From FEN-1219 sp963817615 (lineage in GTDB: Bacteria > Pseudomonadota > Gammaproteobacteria > Steroidobacterales > Rariloculaceae): a stretch of 64,000 nt of DNA. The position numbers and the translations under genes were made by a program. Below are positions 16,876 to 24,492 of this stretch, in pieces; position 1 is the stretch's first letter; the number at the start of each line of letters is the position of its first letter. The stretch is taken from NCBI GenBank assembly GCA_963817615.1, contig CAWFPH010000002.1, positions 1,922,001 to 1,986,000 of the forward strand, written 5' to 3'. The notes beneath the pieces are model-generated. The model did not search any database, was not told the DNA's origin, and worked only from the letters and a program-made list of their open reading frames with translations.

Positions 16876-17869
16876 GCAGATACAGGAACAACATGTCGAG
16901 AAGATAGACCGCGAGCAGGAACACGCTGATCCAGCTCACGGTGCGGAACACGCGCGAGCGCGGCCGCAGGATCAGGCCGATCGTCGCCAGGCCGTTCATC
17001 ATCATCGCCGAGAACGACGACGCGGCGTGGGCGCTCGACGCGACGGCGAGGAGCGGTCCCTGGGTGAAGAACAGGTCGTCGACCCCGAGAATCGCGATGT
17101 TGAAGAGATTGCTGCCGAGCAGATTGCCGATCGCCATGTCGAGCGCGCCGAGCTTGAGCGCCGCGATCGTCACCACGAGCTCCGGCGTCGAGGTGACGGC
17201 CGCGACGAGCAGCGTGCCGACGAAGCTCTGCGAGGAGCCCATGCGCGCCGCGAGGTCTGCACCGACGAACGGCAGCCACGACCCCGCGGCCACCACGACG
17301 AGCGCGGCCGCCGCGTAGCCCCCAATCGCTCCCCCCAGGGTGAGCTTCGCATAGGTCGCCTCTCGCTCGACGAACTCGCCGACGTGCTCCCGCTCGTAGC
17401 GGTACAGCGTGCGCACCGCAAACGCGTAGAGCAGCAGGATCACGGGCGTATACAGCCCGACCCAGCCGAGCGCCGGCGTGCCTGCTTCGCGATACAACAG
17501 CACGTTGAAGCCGACGAAGCCGATCAGTGCGGTGCCGAAGCCCGCGCTCACGATATGGCCTTGCCGCGCGCGCGTGTACACCGGCTCGGTCCGGTAGACG
17601 AAGTCGAGCACGACCAAGATCAGCAGGTTGAACACGCACGAGCCGAGCACGTCGCCGACCGCGATGTCCGGTGCATTCGCGGCCGTGACCGACGAGACGC
17701 CGGTCGCGAGCTCGGGCAGGGAGGTCACCGTCGCGAGCAGCGCGATGCCGACCCAGCTGCGCGACATCCCGCTCTTCTCGGCGATCGCATCGCCGTAGCG
17801 GGACAGGTGGAAGCCGGCGAACCCGATCACGAGCACGCAGCCCGCGAGCTCGAGCCACGCCATCAGCAT
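16865..17869 (-). CDS. CaCA-family cation/Ca2+ antiporter
   Basis: A 334-residue inner-membrane exchanger with ~10 helices and the two inverted alpha-repeats that bind the ion: TSLPELATGVSSV...GDVLGSCVFNLL in the first half and TSTPELVVTIAA...GNLLGSNLFNIA in the second. Both keep the ion-ligating Glu (PEL) and the GSN/GSC signature, so the protein should be functional. Closest named group is the YrbG/CaX-like Na+ or H+/Ca2+ exchangers. Two in-frame ATGs are six bases apart (17869 and 17863); neither has a strong ribosome site. It is co-transcribed with the Ca2+-type ATPase. Confidence 0.9.
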   Translation of the reverse strand: MLMAWLELAGCVLVIGFAGFHLSRYGDAIAEKSGMSRSWVGIALLATVTSLPELATGVSSVTAANAPDIAVGDVLGSCVFNLLILVVLDFVYRTEPVYTRARQGHIVSAGFGTALIGFVGFNVLLYREAGTPALGWVGLYTPVILLLYAFAVRTLYRYEREHVGEFVEREATYAKLTLGGAIGGYAAAALVVVAAGSWLPFVGADLAARMGSSQSFVGTLLVAAVTSTPELVVTIAALKLGALDMAIGNLLGSNLFNIAILGVDDLFFTQGPLLAVASSAHAASSFSAMMMNGLATIGLILRPRSRVFRTVSWISVFLLAVYLLDMLFLYLHGG

Positions 17870-17928
17870 GGCGCGACTCGCGGCGACCTCGGCAGGATGG
17901 CGCTGTGCATGATGGGCAGTACAACGTA

Positions 17929-17955
17929 TTTCCGCGGCGGTCATCAATGCGGAAA
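17929..17955. repeat. Inverted repeat in the exchanger/Ku divergent region
   Basis: TTTCCGC (17929-17935) and GCGGAAA (17949-17955) are perfect 7-base arms with a 13-base spacer, in the 171-bp gap between the divergent exchanger and Ku operons. It lies about 40-65 bp upstream of the -24/-12 element, a place where an activator could bind, but arm length is short. Confidence 0.35.
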
Positions 17956-17993
17956 GTACTGACCGGTCCGGCGGCGGCTCGCCCGGATCGTTC

Positions 17994-18010
17994 TTGGCAC
18001 ACGGCTTGCA
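17994..18010 (+). promoter_or_regulatory. Predicted sigma-54 (RpoN) -24/-12 promoter of the zinc-ribbon/Ku operon
   Basis: TTGGCAC at 17994-18000, five bases, then TTGCA at 18006-18010 is an exact match to the RpoN consensus with GG and GC at the right spacing. The predicted start near 18021 gives a ~20-base leader that carries GGAGGAGG (18025-18032) and leads to the TTG start at 18041. The fit of promoter, leader, ribosome site and start codon makes a chance match unlikely. RpoN promoters need an enhancer-binding activator, so the operon should be conditionally expressed. Confidence 0.75.
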
Positions 18011-18040
18011 GCATTGCCGCGGGCGGAGGAGGAAGAGCAG

Positions 18041-18235
18041 TTGGCGCTTCGCGCGATCGATGGCGACGAGCAGTGCCCGCGGTGCCTGCAGGCGTATGCG
18101 CTCGATCTCGAGCGGCGCTGCGTGGAGTGCGACGGCGCGCTCTGCTCGTTGTGCGCGATTCGCGTGCGGGCCGAATGGTGGTGCACGGATTGCAAGGAGG
18201 CGAGCGATGGCCGCGCGCGCGATGTGGAAGGCTGA
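18041..18235 (+). CDS. Small four-CxxC zinc-ribbon protein upstream of Ku
   Basis: A 64-residue protein with four CxxC knuckles in 40 residues: CPRC, CVEC, CSLC and CTDC, spaced as a double zinc ribbon or treble-clef-like module, with an acidic/basic short tail. The TTG start at 18041 is chosen because GGAGGAGG stands 8 bases upstream; a further upstream TTG (18014) would fall before the predicted transcription start. The last 29 bases overlap the Ku gene in another frame and hold its ribosome site, so translation is coupled. Function unknown; first gene of an NHEJ operon suggests a DNA-end or Ku-associated role (inference). Confidence 0.65.
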   Translation: MALRAIDGDEQCPRCLQAYALDLERRCVECDGALCSLCAIRVRAEWWCTDCKEASDGRARDVEG

Positions 18236-19007
18236 GCTCGACGTCGGCAACAAGCGGCTGCCGGTGAAGCTCTATGCGGCCGTGCGCGACGCGCGCGTGC
18301 ATTTCCGGCTGCTGCACGCGAAGGACGAGACGCCGGTCGAGCAGCGGATGGTCGATCCCGAGAGCGGCGAGCCCGTGCCGGCCGAGCAGATTCGCCGGGC
18401 GGTGCCGGTCGACCGCGGCGTGTGGGTCGTGATCACGCCCGAGGAACAGGCCGAGCTCGAGCCCGAGGCCGCGCGCACGATCACGATCGAGCGCGTGGTG
18501 CCGTCCGCCGCGCTCGACGAGCGTTGGTTCGACCGTCCGTACTACTTGGGGCCCGACGGGCGCGACGACGACTACTTCGCGCTCGCGGACGCGCTCGCCG
18601 ATCCGCCGCGCCTCGGAATCGCGCACTGGGTCATGCGCAAGAGGGCGTACGTCGGCGCGCTGTATGCGCACGGCGGCTACCTGCTGCTCGATACGCTGCG
18701 CGCGGCCGACGAGGTCGTGCAGGTGGAGTCGCTGCGGCCGCCGCAAGGCCGCGCGCCGGAGCCCCGCGAGCGCAAGCTCGCCGAGCAGCTGATCGGCACG
18801 CTCGAAGACGAGTTCGACCCGCAGGCCTATCGCGACGAGCATCGCGAGCAGGTGCTCGCGCTGCTCGAGGCGAAGGCGAAGGGCAAGGTCGTGCGCTTCC
18901 CGAAGGCGCCGCGCCGCAGAGCGCAGGGCTCGCTCGAGCACGATCTCGAGGCGAGTCTCAAGGCCGGTAATAAGAAGGATGCCAAGCATGGCCGCCGGCG
19001 CGCATAA
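18207..19007 (+). CDS. Ku-family NHEJ DNA-end-binding protein (divergent paralogue)
   Basis: A 266-residue Ku protein: N-terminal RAMWKAELDVGNKRLPVKLYAAV corresponds to the first strand of the Ku beta-barrel, with LDERWFDRPYYLGPD and GIAHWVMRKRAYVGALYAHGGYLLLDTLR as later conserved blocks, and a short basic C-terminal tail. The usual FGLV(N/S)VPV sequence is replaced by VGNKRLPV, marking it as the divergent partner of the pair. Known role: ring-shaped dimer on broken DNA ends recruiting LigD. AAGGAGG six bases before the ATG fixes the start. It overlaps the zinc-ribbon gene upstream and the second Ku gene downstream (20 bp), so the two Ku chains are probably co-assembled. Confidence 0.9.
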   Translation: MAARAMWKAELDVGNKRLPVKLYAAVRDARVHFRLLHAKDETPVEQRMVDPESGEPVPAEQIRRAVPVDRGVWVVITPEEQAELEPEAARTITIERVVPSAALDERWFDRPYYLGPDGRDDDYFALADALADPPRLGIAHWVMRKRAYVGALYAHGGYLLLDTLRAADEVVQVESLRPPQGRAPEPRERKLAEQLIGTLEDEFDPQAYRDEHREQVLALLEAKAKGKVVRFPKAPRRRAQGSLEHDLEASLKAGNKKDAKHGRRRA

Positions 19008-19953
19008 GACGGAGCACGACCGCGCGCATCGCGGGGCTTCGGGCCCGCACGCATTTTGGAGCGGCACGCTCACGTTCGGTCTCGTGAGCGTGCCGGTCGA
19101 CCTGTTCCCCGCGATCCGTTCGCGCCGCGTGCCGCTCAAGATGGTCGGCCCCGCCGGGCAGGCGCTCGCGCGCCGTTACTTCTGCCCGGCCGACGGCCGG
19201 GAGCTCGGCCGCGACGAGATCGTGCGCGGCTACGAGCGGCCGGACGGCGGCTTCACCGTCGTGAGCGACGAGGAGCTCGATGCGCTTGCGCCGCGCAAGT
19301 CGCGCGAGATCGACCTCACGCGGTTCGTGCCGCGCGGCGAGATCCCGCCGGAGCTGCTCGAGCGGCCGTACGTGCTCACGCCGTCCGGCGACAGCGACAA
19401 GGCGTACCGGCTGCTCGCCGCGACCATGGAGGATTCGGGCCGAGCCGGCATCGCAACGTTCGTGATGCGCGGCAAGGAGTACCTTGCCGCGATTTTCGCC
19501 GAGCGGGGATTGCTGCGAGCGGTCACGTTGCGCTTCGTCGAGGAGCTGCGCACGCCCGACGACGTGGGGCTGCCGAACGTGCGGCGCGCGCCGGCGAAAA
19601 ACTGCAAGGCGTTCGCCGCGGTGCTCGAGCGGCTTGCGAAGGACGACGTCGACACGGGCGCGCTGCGCGACGAGCACAGCGCTGCGCTGCTCGAGCTCGC
19701 CGAGCGCAAGCGCGCCGAGTCGCGCGATGTGATCGAGATCGAGGAGGAGGCGCCGCCCGACTCGGACACCGAGAGCGCCGACGTCGTCGACATCATGAGC
19801 GTGCTGCGCGAGCGGCTCGGCGGCGCGCGGGCGCCCGCGCGTCCATCGAGCCCTGCGCGTCAGCCGACCAAGGAGCGGCGCGCTGCGTCGAAATCGGCCC
19901 ATGGGTCGACGCGCCGCTCGCGCAGCAAGGCCGGCAGATCGCGTAAGAAATAG
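18988..19953 (+). CDS. ku: Ku-family NHEJ DNA-end-binding protein (canonical paralogue)
   Basis: A 321-residue Ku protein with the canonical start AFWSGTLTFGLVSVPVDLF, the Cys-containing YFCPADGREL block, ERPYVLTPSGDSDKAYRLL and the ring-forming core ending near residue 250. The C-terminus (about 270-321) is a long, Lys/Arg/Ser-rich tail, the type known to modulate DNA threading and LigD contact. I prefer the ATG at 18988 because AGAAGG lies nine bases upstream; the ATG at 18979 would be too close. The last 94 bp overlap the end of ligD on the other strand. Paired with the upstream paralogue, it likely forms a heterodimer. Confidence 0.93.
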   Translation: MAAGAHKTEHDRAHRGASGPHAFWSGTLTFGLVSVPVDLFPAIRSRRVPLKMVGPAGQALARRYFCPADGRELGRDEIVRGYERPDGGFTVVSDEELDALAPRKSREIDLTRFVPRGEIPPELLERPYVLTPSGDSDKAYRLLAATMEDSGRAGIATFVMRGKEYLAAIFAERGLLRAVTLRFVEELRTPDDVGLPNVRRAPAKNCKAFAAVLERLAKDDVDTGALRDEHSAALLELAERKRAESRDVIEIEEEAPPDSDTESADVVDIMSVLRERLGGARAPARPSSPARQPTKERRAASKSAHGSTRRSRSKAGRSRKK

Positions 19954-22385
19954 CGCTGCGGCGCCCGTGCGCGCCGATCGAGATCGTCCCACGCGAGCGG
20001 CAGCGCGATCGGTGCGCCCGCGCGCGCTCGCGGCGAGTACGACGCGATCGCGGTGGAGCCGCGGTCGTTGCGCAGGTAGTCGACGAAGATCTTGCCGCCG
20101 CGCTTGGCCTTGGACATCGACGCCGTGAACCGCTTCGGCGCGTCGCGGACCATCTCGTCCGCGATCGCGCGCGTGAATTTCTTCACGGACGCCCAATTCG
20201 GCCCCGGCTTCACCGGGACCACGACGTGCAGTCCCTTGCCGCCCGTGAGGCGGGCGAACGCGTGGAGCCCGAGCGCCTCGAGCCGCTCGCGCAGCTCGAA
20301 CGCAGCGCCGACGACCGCCGACCACTCGACATCGTCGGCCGGATCGAGATCGAACACGATGACGTCGGGCTGCTCGAGATGCGCGGTGCGCGAGCCCCAG
20401 ACGTGCAGCTCGAGCGCGCCGATTTGCACGAGCGCGAGCAGCGCGGGCGCCCCGTCGACGTACGCGTACGGATCCTCGTCCTCGGCGATCGTGATGCGCG
20501 GCACGACGCGCGGCACGCCGACGCCCACGTGTTTCTGAAAGAAGCATTGGCCGCCATAGCCCTCGGGGCAGCGTACGAGCGTGAGCGGCCGATCGCGCAG
20601 GTACGGCAACGCGTGCTCGGCCACCTGCTGCCAGTAGTCCGCGAGCTCGCGTTTGGTGATCCCGGGATCCGGGAACAGCACTTTGTCCGGATGCGTGAGC
20701 TTCACGGGCGCGGCGCCCGCCGGTGCCGGCGCGAGGCCCGGCGGATCCGCTGCATCGGGCGTCGGCGGCGGGGCGGCGCGCTCGACGACGATCTCGCGCG
20801 CCGGCTTGTCCTCTCGCAGCCCATGGAACGTCGGATGCCGCAGCCGTCCGTCCGCGGTCCACTCGCTGAAGCCGATCTCCGCGACAAGCTCGGGAACAGT
20901 CCAGTGCACGCCGCGGCCGAGGCCGCGCGCGGATGCCGCGTCGACCGGCGGCGTGCGGCGCTCGAGCGCCGCCAGGCGGGGCGCGAGCGCGGTCAACGTG
21001 CGCTCGTCGAAGCCGGTGCCGACTTTGCCCGCGTAGCGCAGTGGTGCGGCGGCGGCGTCACGCACGCCGAGCAGCAGCGCGCCGAAGCCCTTGCGGGAGC
21101 CGGCCGGATCCGTGTAGCCGACGATCACCAGCTCCTGGCGCGCGAGGCACTTGATCTTGAGCCAGCTGCGCGTGCGGCGGCCGACGTAGGTGCCGTCCGC
21201 GCGCTTCGAGACGATGCCTTCGAGCCCGAGCCGGCACGCTTCCCGGAGGAATGCGTCGCCGTCGCCGGAGGCGTGCTCGCCGAAACGAATCGCCCCGTGC
21301 GCGTCCGCGAGCAGCCGCTCGAGCAGCCGCTTGCGCTCGATCAGCGGCGCACCGCGCAAGTCGTAGCCGTCGAGATACAGCAGATCGAAGGCGACCAGAG
21401 CGATCGCGGGATCGTTGCGCGGAATCGCGTCCTGCAGCCGCTGAAAATCCGTGAGCCCGTGTGCATCGAAGATCACGGCCTCGCCGTCGAGCAGCGCCTG
21501 CTTGCACTGCAGGTCGCGCGCGGCCGCGGCGATGCTCGCGAAGCGATCCGTCCAGTCGTTGCCGCGCCGCGTGAGCAGCGCGACGCGCGAGCCGTCGATT
21601 CGGCAGAGCAGCCGATAGCCGTCGAGCTTCGGCTCGTGCAGCCAGCCCGCGCCGGCGGGCGGCGCGCTCACGAGCGTCGCGAGCTGCGGTGTGGGCCGCT
21701 CCGGCAGCGCGGCTCGGCGCACGCCGGGGCTCGCGGCGGGGCTCGCCGTGCGCACGGCCCGCGTGGCCCGGGTCGCGCGCGCCGCGGTCGTCGCGCGCGC
21801 GGTCTTACGCCGCGGCAGCGCCTTGCGCGCGCTCGCCGGCCGTGCGGCCGAGTCGCTGCGTTTGATCAGCAGCCAGTTCTCGTTGCGCTCCCGCGGCCGC
21901 GGCTGCATGCGCACGAGCGCCCAGCGGCCCGTGAGCCTGTCGCCGCGCAGCTCGAAGTCGAGCTTGCCGTCGGCGAGGCCGCGCTCGGGATCGTTCTCGG
22001 GCAGCCACTCGCCGCGGTCCCAGATTACGACGCTGCCCGCGCCGTATTGGTGCTCCGGGATCTCGCCCTCGAAGCGTGCGTACTCGAGCGGATGGTCTTC
22101 GGTGCGCACCGCGAGCCGGCGCTCCTTCGGGTCGTAGCTCGGCTCTTTCGGTACGGCCCAGCTCTTGAGCACGCCGTCGTGCTCGAGCCTGAAGTCGTAG
22201 TGCAGCCGCCGCGCATCGTGCTTCTGCACGACGAATGCCCGCCGTTGCTTCGGCCGCCGGCGAGCGCCCTTCGGCTCGGGCGTCTGCTCGAAGTCGCGCT
22301 TGCCGTGATAGACGCGGAGGCGATCGCCTTTGCGCTGGACGACGCTGCGCCGCTGCGAGCGTCCGGGCGTTTTTCGTTTGGCCAT
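19860..22385 (-). CDS. ligD: LigD: multifunctional ATP-dependent NHEJ DNA ligase
   Basis: An 841-residue protein with all three LigD activities in the order phosphoesterase, ligase, polymerase. Residues 45-180: 3'-phosphoesterase (KHDARRLHYDFRLEHDG with His56, His62, Asp64; AGSVVIWDRGEW). Residues 180-230: low-complexity Arg/Ala/Thr linker. Residues 240-545: ligase with adenylated Lys253 in EPKLDGYR, GEAVIF, GLEGIVSKR and SWLKIKC. Residues 575-841: primase-polymerase with FDLDPAD metal motif (DLD at 679-681) and GGKGLHVVVP. ATG at 22385 preferred over an in-frame GTG at 22409. Convergent with ku; the 3' ends overlap by 94 bp. Confidence 0.96.
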   Translation of the reverse strand: MAKRKTPGRSQRRSVVQRKGDRLRVYHGKRDFEQTPEPKGARRRPKQRRAFVVQKHDARRLHYDFRLEHDGVLKSWAVPKEPSYDPKERRLAVRTEDHPLEYARFEGEIPEHQYGAGSVVIWDRGEWLPENDPERGLADGKLDFELRGDRLTGRWALVRMQPRPRERNENWLLIKRSDSAARPASARKALPRRKTARATTAARATRATRAVRTASPAASPGVRRAALPERPTPQLATLVSAPPAGAGWLHEPKLDGYRLLCRIDGSRVALLTRRGNDWTDRFASIAAAARDLQCKQALLDGEAVIFDAHGLTDFQRLQDAIPRNDPAIALVAFDLLYLDGYDLRGAPLIERKRLLERLLADAHGAIRFGEHASGDGDAFLREACRLGLEGIVSKRADGTYVGRRTRSWLKIKCLARQELVIVGYTDPAGSRKGFGALLLGVRDAAAAPLRYAGKVGTGFDERTLTALAPRLAALERRTPPVDAASARGLGRGVHWTVPELVAEIGFSEWTADGRLRHPTFHGLREDKPAREIVVERAAPPPTPDAADPPGLAPAPAGAAPVKLTHPDKVLFPDPGITKRELADYWQQVAEHALPYLRDRPLTLVRCPEGYGGQCFFQKHVGVGVPRVVPRITIAEDEDPYAYVDGAPALLALVQIGALELHVWGSRTAHLEQPDVIVFDLDPADDVEWSAVVGAAFELRERLEALGLHAFARLTGGKGLHVVVPVKPGPNWASVKKFTRAIADEMVRDAPKRFTASMSKAKRGGKIFVDYLRNDRGSTAIASYSPRARAGAPIALPLAWDDLDRRARAPQRYFLRDLPALLRERRVDPWADFDAARRSLVG

Positions 22386-22731
22386 CGCTGAGCCTCGCTT
22401 CCGCGTCACCGGCCGTTCGTCTGCAACTTCCGTTCCGGCTGGACCGATGCTGCAGTTTGCCCCGACGGATGCGCTCTACATAATGTCGCCGCGCGAAAAG
22501 TCGCGTATATATATGTGTGCCTCGCGGGCTCGGCGCGCTGGCGCTCGCTGCGCGAGATTGCCGCGCCGTGCGAACGCCGTGCGTGCCCTTCGAGCTGCCT
22601 CGTCGGCTCGCTAAGGGTTTCTCCGCGCCGTTGCGTCCCGCAAATGTGAATTGTGAACCGGCGCCCTGAGGCGGTGCATTCGCCCGTGCTAGTTTCCGCT
22701 GCTCTGCGCCAACGTGGGAGGGGACCTCACT
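22386..22731. other. Divergent intergenic region, ligD / c-di-GMP signalling gene
   Basis: 346 bp without a credible gene. It holds the control region of ligD on one side and of the REC-GGDEF-EAL gene on the other. Visible elements: a sigma-54-like site facing ligD (22422-22437), a TACATAAT-like -10 patch at about 22476-22484 and a run TATATATAT at 22506-22514, the most A/T-rich stretch for several kilobases. No clear -35 partner could be paired with confidence. Confidence 0.5.
22422..22437 (-). promoter_or_regulatory. Possible sigma-54-like promoter of ligD
   Basis: On the minus strand CGGAAC-GGAAG-TTGCA has a perfect -12 half and correct spacing, but two mismatches in the -24 half (TGGCAC expected). 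The predicted start near 22411 lies 26 bases before the ligD ATG. Alone it would be weak; it gains some weight from the perfect element in front of the Ku operon. Confidence 0.35.
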
Positions 22732-24492
22732 TTGCAAGCGGCTGCGACCATGAGGATCCTCTTGGTCGAGGACGACGCCGACGATGCGGAGTTCCTCAAG
22801 CAATCGCTCGTCCGCAGCGACCGCCGGCCCGTCGATATCACGCGCGCCGATCGCATCGCGGACGCGGTGACCGAGCTCAAGGAAGGCCGCTTCGACGTCG
22901 TGCTGCTCGACCTGCACCTGCCCGACGCCACGGGCGGCGAGTGCGTCGAGAGCGTGCAACGGGCCGACCCGCACATACCGATCGTCGTGCTGAGCGGCCA
23001 AGGGGACGAGGACTACGCGGTCGAGATCCTGAACCGCGGCGTCCAGGACTACCTCGTCAAATGGGAAGGCGACGGCCGCGCGATCTTGCGCTCGATCCGT
23101 TACGCAATCGAGCGCAAGCGCGCCGAGTCGAAGCTCAACTACCTCGCGCGCTACGACTCGCTCACGGGCATCCCGAATCGGCAGTACCTGCGCGACCAGC
23201 TCGAGCGTGCGACCACGCGCGCGCTGCGTGGCCGCAAGCAGATGGCGCTGCTGTTCCTCGATCTCGATCGCTTCAAGATGGTGAACGACACGCTCGGCCA
23301 TCAGCTCGGCGACGAGTTGCTGCGCGCGGTGGTGCAACGGCTCAAGGCGTCCGTGAGAGCGGGCGATCTGCTCGCCCGGCTCGGCGGCGACGAGTTCGCC
23401 GTGCTGATCGAGGACGTCGAAGGACCGCTCGAGCTCGAAGCGGTTGCGCGCGCGATCGTGAGCCGCTTCGAGGAGCCGTTTCAACTGGGCGGCCGGCTCG
23501 TCTACGTGACGGCGAGCGTCGGGATCACGCTGTACCCGGTCGACAACCCCGATCCGCTGGCGCTGCTGCACAACGCCGACATCGCGATGTATCAGGCAAA
23601 GGAGCAGGGGCGCAACAACTTCAAGTTCTTCACGCAGAGCATGCACGAGGAGATCTTGCGCTACCACGCCCTCGAGACCGATCTCAAGCGCGCGCTCGCC
23701 GAGCAGCAGTTTCGCTTGCTGTTCCAGCCGCAATTCGGCCTGGTCGACCACCGGATCCACGCGGTGGAGGCGCTCGTGCGGTGGAATCATCCGGAGCGCG
23801 GCTGCGTCGGCCCGGACGAGTTCATCTCGGTTGCCGAGGATAGCGGCTACGTCGTGCCGCTCGGCCGATGGGTGCTCGAGGAAGCTTGCCTCGAGCTCAA
23901 ACGCTGGGAGCAGGCCGGCCTGCCGTTGCCGCGCATCGCGATCAACGTGGCCGCGATGCATTTTCACGAGGCGGACTTCCAAGCGCAGATTCGGGCGGTG
24001 CTCGAGCGACATTCGGTGGATCCGTCGCTCATCGAGCTGGAGCTCACGGAGCGCTCGTTGATGGTGGACAGCGACGCGGTGCACGCGTGTCTTCGCGAGC
24101 TCAAAGCGATCGGCGTGCGGCTCGCAATCGACGACTTCGGCACGGGCTACTCGTGCCTGAGCTACTTGCGGCAGTTTCCGATCGACGTGCTCAAGATCGA
24201 CCGCTCGTTCGTGCGTCAGCTCGACGGCAGCGGCGACGACCAGGCGATCTGCGCCGCGATCCTATCGATTGCGCAGCGGCTGTCGCTCGAGGCGGTCGCC
24301 GAAGGGATCGAGACCGAGCAGCAGCTTGCGTTCCTGACCAAGCACGGCTGCGATTTCGGACAGGGCCATTACTTCAGTCGAGCGCTCGAGCCCGCCGCGA
24401 TCGCGGCGCTTCTCGCGGAACGCGGGCAGCGCGCCGCCGCCGGCATGGCGGCGGCCCGCGTTGCGCGAAGTTTGGCCGAGGCGACGCGATGA
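22732..24492 (+). CDS. Response regulator with REC, GGDEF and EAL domains (c-di-GMP turnover)
   Basis: A 586-residue cytoplasmic protein. Residues 7-128: receiver, acidic EDD at 13-15, phospho-acceptor Asp60, Lys110. Residues 130-300: GGDEF with intact GGDEF active site (218-222) and an RAGD inhibitory-site motif five residues before it. Residues 315-565: EAL with EALVRW (346-351), DDFGTGYSCLSYL and LKIDRSFV, so both cyclase and phosphodiesterase sites look complete. TTG at 22732 is chosen because GGAGGGG lies eight bases upstream; ATG at 22750 would give the same domain content and has no good ribosome site. The stop overlaps the kinase start (ATGA). Confidence 0.93.
   Translation: MQAAATMRILLVEDDADDAEFLKQSLVRSDRRPVDITRADRIADAVTELKEGRFDVVLLDLHLPDATGGECVESVQRADPHIPIVVLSGQGDEDYAVEILNRGVQDYLVKWEGDGRAILRSIRYAIERKRAESKLNYLARYDSLTGIPNRQYLRDQLERATTRALRGRKQMALLFLDLDRFKMVNDTLGHQLGDELLRAVVQRLKASVRAGDLLARLGGDEFAVLIEDVEGPLELEAVARAIVSRFEEPFQLGGRLVYVTASVGITLYPVDNPDPLALLHNADIAMYQAKEQGRNNFKFFTQSMHEEILRYHALETDLKRALAEQQFRLLFQPQFGLVDHRIHAVEALVRWNHPERGCVGPDEFISVAEDSGYVVPLGRWVLEEACLELKRWEQAGLPLPRIAINVAAMHFHEADFQAQIRAVLERHSVDPSLIELELTERSLMVDSDAVHACLRELKAIGVRLAIDDFGTGYSCLSYLRQFPIDVLKIDRSFVRQLDGSGDDQAICAAILSIAQRLSLEAVAEGIETEQQLAFLTKHGCDFGQGHYFSRALEPAAIAALLAERGQRAAAGMAAARVARSLAEATR

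Noticed and set aside
15890..17962. 690-codon plus-strand frame opposite the P-type ATPase and the exchanger
   Set aside because: Lies antisense to two clear transporters; composition is Ser/Arg/Ala low-complexity then Arg/Glu-rich. Not a protein-like sequence.
17994..18206. Extension of the first Ku gene to the TTG near 17994
   Set aside because: Would start inside the -24/-12 promoter and read the zinc-ribbon gene in the wrong frame; AAGGAGG stands directly before the ATG at 18207.
22714..22731. GTG at 22714 as start of the REC-GGDEF-EAL gene
   Set aside because: The only good ribosome site (GGAGGGG) lies after this codon and fits the TTG at 22732 instead.
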